A DNA stretch of 64,000 bases from Vespa crabro (GCF_910589235.1 NC_060960.1:6971339-7035338), one strand, 5' to 3'. Counted from the first letter of the stretch, positions 37,130 to 47,749 are shown. The notes: generated by a model not told the origin, from the sequence alone. Made by a program: numbers and translations.

Positions 37130-37440
37130 CTTCCAGGCCGGGCATTTTATGTTTTGATGGCGCAATAAACCGCCGTAAAGCAGCAGTAAAACGCATCGAA
37201 TCACAAGTCCGCTCACTCTGTATTCTCTCTTTCTCTTTCTCTTTCTCTTTCTCTTTCTCTTTCTTTCACTTCTTCCTCCCGCGTACGAAGTCGTTCAAGT
37301 GGGTCCCGCTTCATTCGCGGGACCGTCACTTTTGCACGCTCAACTGCATGTCCCGTCTCCGGACCTTCCTCTACGTCATTACGTCACTAACGTCACTCCC
37401 GATGGCTGTCATATGACCGACTCGCCAATGTCACGTGTTT
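37130..37440. promoter_or_regulatory. Candidate cis-regulatory module: Hox/PHO motifs, hairpin, CRE half-sites
   Basis: Left part: TTTTATG, then TGATGGCGCAATAAAC (37156-37171), combining a PHO/CTCF-like GATGGCGC with an Abd-B-type CAATAAA. Middle: a (TTTCTC)n run (37225-37266), then a perfect inverted repeat GGTCCCGC (37302-37309)/GCGGGACC (37317-37324) with a 7-nt loop. Right: three ACGTCA half-CRE sites at 37373, 37381 and 37390 in the same orientation and an E-box CACGTG at 37432-37437. A clustered arrangement in GC-richer DNA; binding is inferred. Confidence 0.4.
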
Positions 37441-38212
37441 CGCGCTCTTAACGCTTGCAGCGCACTCTCTCATTGTATTCGAGGGCAAATTTTGTTTCGC
37501 TTTATTTGTATGATTTTTGTCAAAATCATACGATCGTTGAATTTCAAATTAATTTCATCGAATCCTCCAGAAAATCTTTGGCCATTCGAAAATATTTAAT
37601 TATTCGAACGGTTAATAATTAATATTGTTTAAATTCACCGTATAGATTCACCGTATTAATTGCATTTTAATTACATACATTTCTAGATATGTTTGTTCCT
37701 TTCGTTATGTTTCTCACGTTCGCTATGACTTAGAAATGTGGACGCGACCATGGAGCGAGTTAATTAGAAGAACCAACGATACCTTTCTACGTCGGGCAGA
37801 AGTGCCGAGACGAACTATCGCTTATAATGTTTATTACTTTAGGAAAAGCTTTCATTGGCAATAACTTTAACAACGACTTAATAACCATTTATGTTCGACG
37901 TACCTTCCTTCTTGGCGATCTTACTTTTGAGAATTTGTGGTTATGACGATTATGTGATCATGGTATTGTCTCTATCGTGAAACATGATTGTATACAAAAT
38001 ATATTTGCCCTCTCTCTCTTTCTCTCTCTCCTTCTCTCTTTCTCTCTTTTTCTCTTTCTCTAGATATGTGTGCGATAGACGTAATTACGATACTTTGTAT
38101 AATCGTTACTACTAACATTATAACAATTATATTTTCTATTAATATTAATAATTTGTAATTTCATTGATCATCCACGGATAAAAATTATGCATAGTCCTGG
38201 ATGTTGTGTTTA

Positions 38213-38270
<58 letters not shown>

Positions 38271-39300
38271 TATATATATATACATATATATATATTAGTT
38301 ACAACGACTTGACGACAAAATTATTTTCTATGTACTCTTTATGGTTCTTTTTGCACGTAACTTTAGTCAAGAAAATATAGACAGAACCTAACGCGATGGG
38401 ATTATATATTAACTGTGTCTCGTCGACGTTTTGCGACATACAATCTTCGCCATTTATCATTACATGTATCGATGTTCGTACATTTAGAAAATTTAACAAC
38501 TTTCTTTAGCCATTTCCTTATTATCCAAATAATAATTATTATCATTCATCGAAAGATTTTACATTTTGAAATTAAAATATTAATTTCCATACTAAATCAC
38601 TTTTGGTTTTTTCTTCTTCTTTTTCCTCTTTCTTTCTTTCTTTTTTTTTTTTTTCTTTTTCCTCTTTCTTTTTTTTCTCGATATCAATAACGGGATAATA
38701 AATCGTACGACGACGACATTGTAAAAGAAATTTATTAAATATAACTTTCTACGATTAAAACACTTACCCGCAAATTTCTCGCAAGGTAAAGGATGACATC
38801 CTTGGAAAACGAACTCTGTAGGTAACATAGATCGAGGTTCGCGAACTTTGACCTTATACTATAGACGATATATACAATAATAAATGCTTATTTAAATTAT
38901 ATTTTTCTTTTTCCTCCCTATAATCGATTCGTTGGATTTCATCGATTCACGCGGAATTTTCCCTTGGCAAATTATGTACGATGTGTGATTAGATAAAACA
39001 AAAAAAAAAAAAAAAAAGAAAAACGAAAAATCGTGTTTAAAGTCAATAAAAGAAAACGAAATGACATCATATAGTAATCATGAAAACCTGACTTAATGCA
39101 TTATATATCATACAATCATACAAAATAAGTTATTTCACTTAGCGTGTAATAAAAGCAGATTGGTGATATTATTAGCAACGTCGAAATAGAACATTACATT
39201 TTATCGCGTAAATAATTGTTATGCGTCACGTATTAAAAAAAAAGAAAAAAGAAACAAGAAAAAGAAAAGGAAAGAAAAAAAAGGAAAAGTAAAACAGGTA
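37441..39300. other. AT-rich intergenic DNA; no gene
   Basis: Mostly AT-rich. CT-rich at 38012-38060, an 80-bp TA microsatellite at 38217-38295, poly-T near 38650 and A-rich sequence at 39.0 and 39.24-39.3 kb. Confidence 0.75.
38217..38295 (+). repeat. (TA)n microsatellite, about 79 bp
   Basis: Long TA run with two CACA/CATA interruptions. Confidence 0.94.
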
Positions 39301-39390
39301 AAAAGTGGTATTATTAGAATGAGATTAGTCGAATGGAAGGACGTCGGCGAGGAAATAAAAGGGAATTCGCGAATTTCAGTGATCCGTTCG

Positions 39391-39400
39391 AAGATGGCGC
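39391..39400 (+). promoter_or_regulatory. Combined PHO/YY1 and CTCF core motif
   Basis: AAGATGGCGC reads on the other strand as GCGCCATCTT, a full match to the PHO consensus GCCATNTT. It also contains AGATGGCGC, a full match to the fly CTCF core AGRTGGCGC as I recall it. It lies in a balanced block (39330-39530). In the fly bithorax complex domain boundaries carry CTCF sites. Boundary function here is inferred. Confidence 0.4.
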
Positions 39401-39639
39401 GGCAGGTGTCTCTTACGAATTTCTGGGGTGCCTCCCTTCTTCGGGCTCAGGCCAGAGAAACAAAGTAAACGAAAAACGAGGAGTCCTTGCGTGGATCGGA
39501 CCACCGCCCAATATCCTTCTTTGCCCTCTGGCCTCTTCTTTCTTGTTCGTATTTTTTCTTCCTTTCTTTCGTTTCTTTTCTTTATATTTCTCCGTCTCTT
39601 TCTTTTTTTTTCTTTTTTTTTTTTCTTTCTTTCTTTCTT

Positions 39640-39669
39640 CTCTTCTCTTCTCTTCTCTTCTCTTCTCTT
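39640..39669 (+). repeat. (TCTTC)n pentanucleotide array
   Basis: Six units in a larger pyrimidine-rich block (about 39535-39680). Confidence 0.92.
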
Positions 39670-39679
39670 TTCATTCTCT

Positions 39680-40660
39680 CCTCTCGAAGAATCACGAGCA
39701 GGGACGAAAATATCTCTCTCCAGGAAACGTATCGAAGAGTTCCCAAGTTGTTGGTGTTGTTCCAAAGCTGACTCGGTCGCTGGACCGTGGCATGTTTTTT
39801 ATCTGGGCCGCATCTTCCTTAGAGAACGCGAACGAGAATACTTTCCATCTCTCTTCATCTTAACGTCTCGAGAAGTACAACACGACAGCCGATTTACACC
39901 CCGTCGCGTTGTGTCGCTGTTAGGAGTCTCTACGGTCTCTCTCACGTCCCTTCTTCTGTGGTAGTAGTAAAGAGGAAAAGAGCTTTCGCGTAACTGGAAC
40001 ATGGACTCTGATCCACGAGCGAACGAGTTGATATAATTAAACTGGTCCGTTGGTATGGCGCGAACCAGTTTTCGAGAATCGTGAGCACGAAAATTCTTGG
40101 CCCTGGTGCCTCCCGAGCGATTACGTTTCTCGTATGAATACCGTCCTCATCTTAGCAGCTGCTCGTGAATCACGGATATGGCTTTTGCAAAATTTTTTTT
40201 TAAAAGTTCCCCATCGTTAAACTTACCACGATAATCACATTTACCCGCGCCTACTTTTTCATCGTTACGAACGAACAAAATATCTTTTAACTTTTTTTCT
40301 TTTTTTTTCTCTATATATCTACGTTATCTCAATATAATAATTATATTCTCTTAAAAAATTTTTCGATAATTAATAATTATACGACTTTGTTCGTTTTAAC
40401 GAGCAATTTAGATATCACAGATAAAAAAAAAATATATATATATATATATGTTCCTTCTATCTTTCGAATAGAACGAAATATGAATATCGTTTCTTTTTTC
40501 CTTTCTGTTTCTTTCTTTCTTTCTTCTTTTTTTTTCTTTTTTTTTTTTTTTTTTTTTTTCTTTACGAATCTTTATTAAGACATCTATCCGACGGACACAC
40601 GGGAATAATTAATAAAAGTATCGTTTCCTCTACCTGGCATAAGAAATATTTTATTTCGAA
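39680..40660. other. Intergenic DNA; balanced then AT-rich
   Basis: 39.68-40.16 kb is non-repetitive and balanced, and open in several frames on both strands. No frame shows a protein family or codon pattern I recognise, so I do not call a gene. 40.2-40.6 kb is AT-rich with TA and poly-T tracts. Confidence 0.6.
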
Positions 40661-40823
40661 AAATCTCTCGAGTCATTACGCATTGCGTACCCGTGATCTA
40701 TCCATCTTGACGTCGCTACACCACGCGCCTACGTGAGGAGATAGGAAAGCGTGCGTGGAATTAGCAAAGGTACGTTCGAATGATCTATCGATCCCAAAAC
40801 TGTCACTTCGTGTAGGAAGGTTG

Positions 40824-40876
40824 GAGAGAGAGCTCGAGTTCATCGACGATCGACATGGGTGGCGATAAGCGCCATC
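40824..40876. promoter_or_regulatory. Polycomb-response-like motif group (GAGA + PHO)
   Basis: GAGAGAGAG (40824-40832) is followed 28 bp later by TGGCGATAAGCGCCA (40860-40874), a 5-bp inverted repeat. Its right half GCGCCATC carries a PHO core and 8 of 9 bases of the CTCF core, and CAATAAG comes next. GAGA-factor and PHO sites close together are the usual signature of fly Polycomb response elements; activity here is inference. Confidence 0.35.
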
Positions 40877-40899
40877 AATAAGATCTCCTTAGGGCATCG

Positions 40900-42700
40900 T
40901 ACGTCATCTATTACATACTTACGTAGCTATGGCGTTTCCTCTTGGTGCATCGTACAAAATATATAATTACCATTATAGCAAATAACTGGCTCCGATGAAA
41001 CTCGATTTGTTGTGTTGTTTCAATAATAATTAAAGAATTGCAAAAAAGAAAAAGAATAATAACAAAAAAAGAAAAAAAAAAAAAGAAAAAAAAAGAGAAA
41101 AGAAAAAAGTAAGGAAAAAAAATTCACGATAGTTTGGAAAATATTCGAAATTCCTTATGTTCTCTTTTCGATCGACATCGGATAACAGATGTCCTTGAAA
41201 TTCATGTATCATAGGGGTACTACGATATGGAGAAAAGGGAAACGCTATTTATGGTCTTCATAATTCTATACCCTGAACTCGTTCACGATGAAACTCAAAT
41301 CGTAAATAAAAGTTAGAGTAAAATCGTATCCTTGAATTATAAATGGGGGTTTACCTCGTGAATATTTTTGAACGATTATCTTTTATACAAAATATCTGTC
41401 GATAGATTGTTTAACATATAAAATCTATTAAAGGAGGAACGATAAAATCGTTACGAAATATATACGATTATTTTTTTTAATGGGCAACGTGATCGATCGA
41501 AATCTTTTCATGTAAATTAAAATAGAAGACAAAGATTTCATCTTTTTCGAAAAGTATGGCGAACAAATTTTAAACGTACACATATAAATAAAGGATGAGA
41601 TGAAGGAAAGAACGACAGATTAGATTAGATCTTTTTGTTCGTGTTGAGGGAGAATCATCTATTATCATAAATTAGATGTCCTTCGTCGTGATTTTTTACA
41701 TTGGTGATGCGACAACAATGGAGAGCATGCATTTCTTCCTTTTTTACTTGACGTCCGACACCGAATGTTATACGAAACATGAGCGGTATCTCAAAGGGAG
41801 AGGAAAATTTCCCGCGGTGCTTAGAAAAGTCAAAGAAGTCGAGACATTCGTCTTCATAGATTAGGTAGGTAGAGACACAAAGATGCCTATTTCATATTTG
41901 GGAAGTTACCTCTTCTTCCCCTTCTCTCTCTCTTTCTCTCTTTCTTATTTCTATGGTACCTGAAGACCACGCCTTTTCTCACTATCTAACGTCGTTTTTT
42001 TTTTTTGGCCCGGCTAAAGCTTTCATTAGAATATCAAAAATTAAAATCAAATTACTTTTTCCTTTGGATAAGAAACAATTCTTATATTTCTATATTTATC
42101 AATAAAAAGTATCTATAATTTATAACACGTAATCTTATTATAAAAGATTCATGAAAATATATGTTAAAACATATGATTTATCCATAACTAATAAACAATA
42201 ATGTCTATCTCTTGTCAATGATCTAATGTTAATTGAATCGATTAATAGATCATAACTCCTGAAAATCCATATAAATATTGTATTTTTATTTCGATCGTTA
42301 AAAGAAAGAATAATGATATTATTAGTTTTACCTTGACATTTATCGTATATTTAATCGTAGAGTTAAATAATTTTTTTTTTCTCCTTCGAGATTGATTAGA
42401 AACAGATTTGAATTACTAACGTATGTTAATTTGTTTCAGATACAGATAGATCGAGTTCCGACTAGCAACGTTAAGTAAGTACCTAAAATCTATCTACATA
42501 TTTTTCGATGTAACGATCGCGTTACTAAGGGACCAGAGATTGTATAGGGTATCGTGAATACCAACGATAAAGCATCGCTAAGTCGACGATTTAACGATTT
42601 TTATGATAATCTGTCTCGACGGATCCACGCCGTCGAAAGAGAGAGAATTGCTTGCCGTCTCTATCGGCCGGTAGGCTAAGAGTCTCGATATTTCAAGTTT
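40900..42700. other. Intergenic AT-rich DNA; no gene
   Basis: A poly-A/AAAG tract lies at 41040-41125 and CT-rich sequence at 41920-41950. The frame at 41676-41864 has no recognisable motif. A possible microexon near 42440 is listed separately. Confidence 0.7.
42414..42480 (+). other. Possible short non-coding exon upstream of abd-A
   Basis: A perfect branch-point match TACTAAC (42414-42420) lies 19 nt before the AG of an acceptor TTTGTTTCAG (ending 42439). A GTAAGT donor begins at 42475. These bracket a 35-nt stretch (42440-42474) with the signals of a microexon on the abd-A strand, 2.4 kb before the coding start. It could be a leader exon of abd-A or an exon of a read-through Hox non-coding RNA, or be chance. 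The base before the donor is A rather than G. Confidence 0.3.
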
Positions 42701-42821
42701 ATCTAGAAAATGGGGTGTGCAAAATGGGCTGTCCATCGTAAGGAACATCGAAACCGGCTAAGACTTTTTCCCGCCCTTACGTCTTTTTACCCTTCGAAGC
42801 AAAACCCTTCTCCCCTCTTTC

Positions 42822-42853
<32 letters not shown>

Positions 42854-43152
42854 ATTTCCTTACGCCCTTTTCCTCTCCATTGCCTCATTCTATCCTCTTT
42901 TCCTCGTATAACATTCAAAATACCTAGATGTGCCTAAACTTTCACGTAAGAATATAGAATAGATAAATAGTTATCCTTTACGGAGATTCGATATAATACT
43001 ATAGCGTTTGATTCTCCGTCGGCGAAAACAGCCGATAGAATTAATCAAAACGCACACCGATTATTTTCACAAGAGATACATTTGACCGTCTATTATCACG
43101 AAGTAACGAAGAGTTTCAACGAGTTGAAAGTAGTCGAGATATATATATATAC

Positions 43153-43199
<47 letters not shown>

Positions 43200-43335
43200 G
43201 ATAGATAGATAGGATGCAGAAAACGAACGATTTCTCAATACGGAGAGGAAGAAATGATGGAGTTACTACACCGACGATTCGCGATTACGCTTCGCAGCGT
43301 AGAAAAGCAAGAAAGACGATCAAAGAGACAAACAC
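42701..43335. other. Distal upstream flank of abd-A
   Basis: Includes CT-rich 42829-42853 and balanced sequence to 43.14 kb, then the TA/CA compound repeat. No gene. Confidence 0.7.
43139..43211 (+). repeat. (TA)n / (CA)n / (TAGA)n compound microsatellite
   Basis: TA repeats are interrupted by an ACAC run and followed by four GATA units at 43200-43211. Confidence 0.88.
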
Positions 43336-43412
43336 ATAGAGAGAGAAAGAGAGTGAGAGAAAGAGAGAGATAGAGAGAAAGAAAATAGAGAGAGAGAGAG
43401 AGAGAGAGAGAG
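43336..43412 (+). repeat. (GA)n tract upstream of abd-A promoter
   Basis: Interrupted GA repeat. Together with the (CT)n run at 43491-43531 it forms an inverted pair about 80 bp apart, upstream of the CpG-rich promoter. GAGA-factor binding sequence by composition. Confidence 0.9.
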
Positions 43413-43484
43413 GCAACGAGCGTCTCGCAGAGTAGTCGCCCGTCGAAAGGAGCGGACCGTCGGCTGAGCGGTTCGTACGAGGTA

Positions 43485-43490
<6 letters not shown>

Positions 43491-43531
<41 letters not shown>
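43491..43531 (+). repeat. (CT)n tract, inverted partner of the GA run
   Basis: About 41 bp of pure CT repeat. A transcript crossing both tracts could pair them into a long hairpin. Confidence 0.92.
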
Positions 43532-43533
<2 letters not shown>

Positions 43534-43677
43534 AATGTACACACATACGAGCGTACGCGTGTACAGATAATCACGTACACCCACATGAGGAGATAGACGA
43601 AGAAACACACACAAATAAGAAGGCAGAGCGAAGATCGGAGAGAGGCGAACCTTGCGACGGGAGCGAGGCGAGCAAGT

Positions 43678-43761
43678 GAGAAAGAGAAAACGTGATAGAA
43701 GGAGAAAGAGAAAGAGAGAAAGAGAGAGAGAGAAACAGAGAGAGAGAGAGAGAGAGAAAGA
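43678..43761 (+). repeat. (GA)n tract abutting the CpG-rich promoter
   Basis: GA repeat with AAAG and ACAG interruptions, ending where the GC-rich promoter block starts. It generates long false open frames on both strands. Confidence 0.9.
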
Positions 43762-43764
43762 GCC

Positions 43765-44109
43765 ATTCATCTTGGCGCGCCTAGCCTGCGCCGGATTGGC
43801 GGGGCTCGGTAAAGAGCGCGCGTCGATTGGCCGGCAGTGTTTACCAGCTGGTGCCCCCGGCAGCCGGCGCTCCACGCTCGGCCGTCGAAGAGAGGGGGGC
43901 AGAACGCGGAGAGACAAGCGGCGCCATTATTGTAAGGGGTTACATTTAGCTGGCCGTGGGTTGTAGTACGCGGCGTTCGGGATAGGGGGCTATAGTACCT
44001 TCATGCATGGCCCATAAAGGATTCGTCGACTATCCGAGAAGTACGCAAGAAACGGCTTCTAACACCTGACAGAGGGGCCACGGCTCTTCTCTTCTCTCTC
44101 TCCTCGCAG
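43765..44109 (+). promoter_or_regulatory. abd-A: CpG-rich abd-A promoter / upstream leader region
   Basis: A non-repetitive GC- and CpG-rich block stands out from the AT-rich surroundings and precedes the abd-A start by about 0.8-1.1 kb. It holds a PHO/YY1-like GGCGCCATTATT (43920-43931), CAGCTG (43848-43853), a CATAAAGG (44013-44020, weak TATA-like) and TATAGTACC. It ends in a pyrimidine-rich stretch ending GCAG (44109) that would serve as a splice acceptor, so part of it could be an intron of the leader. It is flanked on the left by (GA)n and (CT)n tracts, which are GAGA-factor type sequence. The transcription start cannot be placed from sequence alone. Confidence 0.6.
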
Positions 44110-44136
44110 TGGTGCGCCGTTCCATCGGCTGCTGGC

Positions 44137-44335
<199 letters not shown>

Positions 44336-44382
44336 GGGCCTCTCAACAATTTCGTGAACGAGAAGAGTGAACGCGCGCGCAA

Positions 44383-44904
44383 ATGAGTCCGTGAATATCT
44401 CGGAGATCGATCGCCGGTGAGATGATCGGTTCGCAATAGTCGTGATCGGCGTTAGCTCGCTCGCTCGCTCGCTCGCTCGCGTGCGCGCGCGCGTGCGTCT
44501 ATTCGCGGTTTTTTATTATCACGTCTGATAGTTGTGACAAGAGAAAGAAGAAATGTGTTGAGCTTGTTGTCTAAGTGACGGTAGATAGATGTGAAGGATA
44601 GTATTGGAGGGAGGAGGAGGAGGAAGAGAAAGAATATAATAATTATAGTCGATAGAATTAAAGAGTGATAGAGGAATAGAAATAGATAGAGGAAAAACAA
44701 CAGAGATAAAGCAACGGGAATAAGAAGAGGAAGAGAAAGAAGAAAGAGCAAACAGCGATGACGAGGGATCCGCCGGCGTGGAGGACGGCACGCGGTTGCC
44801 GGCGCTGAGGACGTCGGCACGGAGGACGTCCGAGCGAGGGCCGACGCCGGATGAGGAGGGATCGCGGCGATAGGACTCGATCGCTCATCGGCCAGGCGAT
44901 ATGA
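44383..44904 (+). promoter_or_regulatory. abd-A: abd-A 5' leader with six short upstream ORFs
   Basis: If transcription starts upstream of 44383, the leader carries six upstream ATGs. They are at 44383 (3 codons), 44422 (5), 44553 (2), 44589 (ATG followed at once by TGA), 44758 (16) and 44851 (17). Every one has its own stop before or at the main start. The last ends in ATGA, its TGA (44902-44904) overlapping the abd-A ATG (44901-44903). The arrangement suggests translational control by reinitiation. The ATGs and stops are seen directly; the regulatory role is inference and depends on the true start and splicing of the leader. Confidence 0.55.
44454..44492 (+). repeat. (GCTC)n followed by (GC)n/(GT) run
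   Basis: Six to seven GCTC units are followed by alternating GTGCGCGC purine-pyrimidine sequence inside the abd-A leader. The alternating stretch could adopt Z-DNA, which is inference. Confidence 0.8.
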
Positions 44905-45672
44905 GTTCGAAATTCATAATCGATAGTATGCTACCAAAGTATCATCAGCAGTTCCATCACCAACAACTGTTCACGAGTACGAATCCCGGTACGATACAGG
45001 CCTGTACCGCTGCGAGCAGTCCGGCGAGCGCGGCTGCGAGCTTAGAATCAAGCCTATCCGCGGCTGCGGTCGCGGCCGCGGCAGTAAATTACGCACAGCA
45101 GCACAATTCGCCGAGTCCGACGGGCTCAAGCCCTCAACACTCGGGTAGTTCGGCCTCGACCTCGCCGGCGGCCCGCACCGCATCAAGCATGTATCCTTAC
45201 GTTTCGGCTGCGGCCGCGCATCATCATCATCAGCAACAACAAGCGGTCGCGGCGGCCGCGTTCGGTGCGACCTCCAGCATGGTTCCTGGATTCGGTTCGA
45301 GCGCGGCCGCAGCCTCCAGCGCTGCCCTTGCCGCGGCAGCGGCCGTCGACGCCGCGACAGCCGGTGACAAATCTTGCCGATACACCGCCAGCCTTGCTGG
45401 AAATGTCGCACCAACTTCGGCCGACCCTATGGTCAACTATACCCTCGGCCATCATCATCAAAACGGTGCTACCCCTGGTAGCCTCGTCTCTTCCGCCTCG
45501 GCTTCCTCCGCCGTATCGGCCGCTTCCGCATCTATGGCCGCGGCGGCACAGTTCTATCATCAGGCCGCCGCGGCCTCGGCCGTCGTCGATCCTCTTACCT
45601 CCTGCCAGCAGCCTACCACTGGTCAACCTGGTATTTCGGACATTCCTCGCTACCCTTGGATGTCCATTACAG
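44901..45672 (+). CDS. abd-A: abdominal-A Hox protein, coding exon 1 (residues 1-257 plus first base of codon 258)
   Basis: This exon encodes the N-terminal regulatory part of the abdominal-A transcription factor, a nuclear Hox protein that specifies abdominal segments. Seen directly: residues 4-14 read KFIIDSMLPKY, the abd-A N-terminal signature. MYPYVS is at 97-102, matching the start of the shorter Drosophila isoform as I recall it. DKSC is at 156-159, QFYHQAAA near 217-224, and the Extradenticle-binding hexapeptide YPWM at 251-254 in the context DIPRYPWM. Runs of Ala, His and Gln lie between the motifs. The ATG is supported by an in-frame TAG at 44871-44873 and a purine at -3. The exon ends in phase 1 at a consensus donor (GTGAGT, 45673-45678). 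Splicing to 47967 restores an Asp codon and the family sequence ITDWM. The frame reads on into the intron to 45773, but that tail is not Hox-like. Identification is firm; the protein is partial here because the homeobox exon is outside the window. Confidence 0.97.
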
Positions 45673-47231
45673 GTGAGTACCGATTATACAAAACCATTCA
45701 CTTCTATCTTTTTCTATCATGCTTCTTTCTAATCTTACCAAATTCATTTTTAAATGTATCCATACATCTATAAAGTCGTCGATCAATATTCAATGAGATC
45801 AATCATTAGCCAACCTTACGATGTTTTACATTTCAAAACTGGCTTCGTCTCGCTACACTTTTATCTCTTTGTTTCTTCGCAATTAAACATCGTAAATTCC
45901 ACCTCACGACGAAGTAATAATTTCCATTGTTTAACGCGAAACTCTTTCGTGTCGTACATAATGCATTGTCCGTGTACTACCTTCGACGATTCTTCCTTGT
46001 TAATTTATTAACCCAAAACAAAGTATCGATGTCGTCTTATCGTCGTGTTTCTCTCGTCGCTAATGTTATTCGAGCGTGCACATTTAAGTGAATTCGCGAA
46101 CGAAGAAATACTCTGTTTTTTATTTTTTATATCTATCGTCGTTCTTCGAATATTCTCTTAAAGCGATAAACATGTTTAGTAAAAGTATTCGAGAACTTTA
46201 CGGAAAAAAATTTATTTGCACCGACATACCTACGAAATTATTGAAATATTCTTTCATGTAATTCGATCGATCCTGAGATCGAATGTTATGGCATTATTTT
46301 GTTAAATATTCATTAAAAATATTTTTGCCTAGAGAATTCGTTAAATTTATAAACATAGATTCTCAATTGCGATAAATATAACTTTGGGTTCACAAAGTCG
46401 TAAATATTTGTAATTTTTTATTAATTATTTAAAAATTATGCATCCTTCAGGTATATCGAATTATTTCCATACTTGTATTTGTAAAGAGACTAATGGTAAT
46501 TTCGTAACGTAATTTCGAGCAATTAAAACGGGATATCATTAAACATAAGTAGGTGCCTCGATTAAGACGTAATCATCGGATATGTAAATTATTTAAGCCT
46601 GTTTCCTATCGCTGTCTTATAATAATATAACGATTTAATGCTAACCTCTTAGCTTTTGTTTTTTCGATCATTAAATATATACGTTCAATCATTCATTTCA
46701 TGACAAACGATTAATGATCGTTGACTAAACTGATGATTATTAGATTGCAGAATATAGACTTAGTAATAATAAAATAACGACACGTTGATGACAATATAAT
46801 GTTAATAAATTAATATTCCTTTTTTTTAATAGTTTTACATGAATAAAATAAACACGCAGTATATATTTCACATTTATTAACTATTTTGCGATCAATAGTT
46901 TTTCTAATTTAAATATTCACGTGATTAAATCAAACGATACATTTTCATTTTTCAATTGGCAGTAATCAATACTTTCTCGTTATCTATTATAAAACGTTAA
47001 TCTTATCAATTCAAATACTTATATAAATACTTATATCAATTAAAATAAAAACATTACTAAAAGATCTGATTAAATTAGATCGACCGATCATTGAAGATCG
47101 ATGATTCGACGATGTAAATAAAGAAAAAAACTTGTTGAATTATTAATTTCATCGGATAATAGAATGCAGAATGAGAAATAGAAACAACAAGGGAAAGAAC
47201 GATGCGGAAAAAAATGTCGTCGCCGGGGGCG

Positions 47232-47316
47232 TAATCCGGCGCGGCTTAAATTGAATCGGGAGACAAAAAGGATTACGAGAGATGTGCTTTAGCGGTGCCG
47301 ATCCTTCCTTTAATCC
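47232..47316. promoter_or_regulatory. Homotypic TAATCC cluster in abd-A intron 1
   Basis: TAATCC at 47232-47237, GGATTA at 47270-47275 and TAATCC at 47311-47316 are spaced 38 and 41 bp apart within a GC-richer island (47215-47380) in an AT-rich intron. TAATCC is the K50 homeodomain site (Orthodenticle, Bicoid, Goosecoid). Early patterning input is inferred. Confidence 0.4.
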
Positions 47317-47483
47317 TCCCCGCCGGTTGAAATTATTGCGAGCTTTGTGCGTCTCACTGCTAAGAGTTTCCTAACTTTCTAATTGCATCTTGTTGGAGCA
47401 GCGAAACGCATGAAACGTCGGACCCCCTTCTTGCTCGCTTCTCCCTCCCTCCCTTTCTCCCTCTCTTCATCCCTCTCTCCATC

Positions 47484-47517
<34 letters not shown>

Positions 47518-47648
47518 TATTCGTCTTTCTCTTTCGCTTTGCGTCTCTCTGTCGGCTTAAGTCTCTTAACTCTCAACGTTGTATATATCTACTTAAGTTC
47601 GTATCTTGCAAACGCGAGCATCCGCTAAAAAGTTCGACGAACGTAAAA

Positions 47649-47649
<1 letters not shown>

Positions 47650-47696
<47 letters not shown>

Positions 47697-47749
47697 ATTT
47701 TTTTTTTTTTTATCTTTTTATTTTTTTATTTTTTTTTTTTTTTTTTTAC
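47650..47749 (+). repeat. (CT)n followed by poly-T
   Basis: CT to about 47690, then T-rich with A interruptions, 220 bp before microexon 2. Confidence 0.93.

Noticed and set aside
39333..39964. Overlapping 176-178 codon frames
   Set aside because: Half of each is pyrimidine-repeat translation, and competing frames are open on both strands.
43848..43866. CTCF-like CCAGCTGGTGCC in the abd-A promoter
   Set aside because: Three of the key core positions disagree with the consensus.
43285..43917. Minus-strand 210-codon frame overlapping the abd-A promoter
   Set aside because: Built mainly from GA/CT repeats in the reading strand; no domain, and it lies in promoter DNA.
45183..45732. Other-frame and antisense ORFs over abd-A exon 1
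   Set aside because: Shadows of the GC-rich abd-A coding exon; the + frame from 44901 carries all family motifs.
45673..45773. Read-through of exon 1 to a 290-residue homeodomain-less protein
   Set aside because: The donor at 45673 is consensus and the downstream microexon matches the family; the intronic tail is hydrophobic AT-rich translation.
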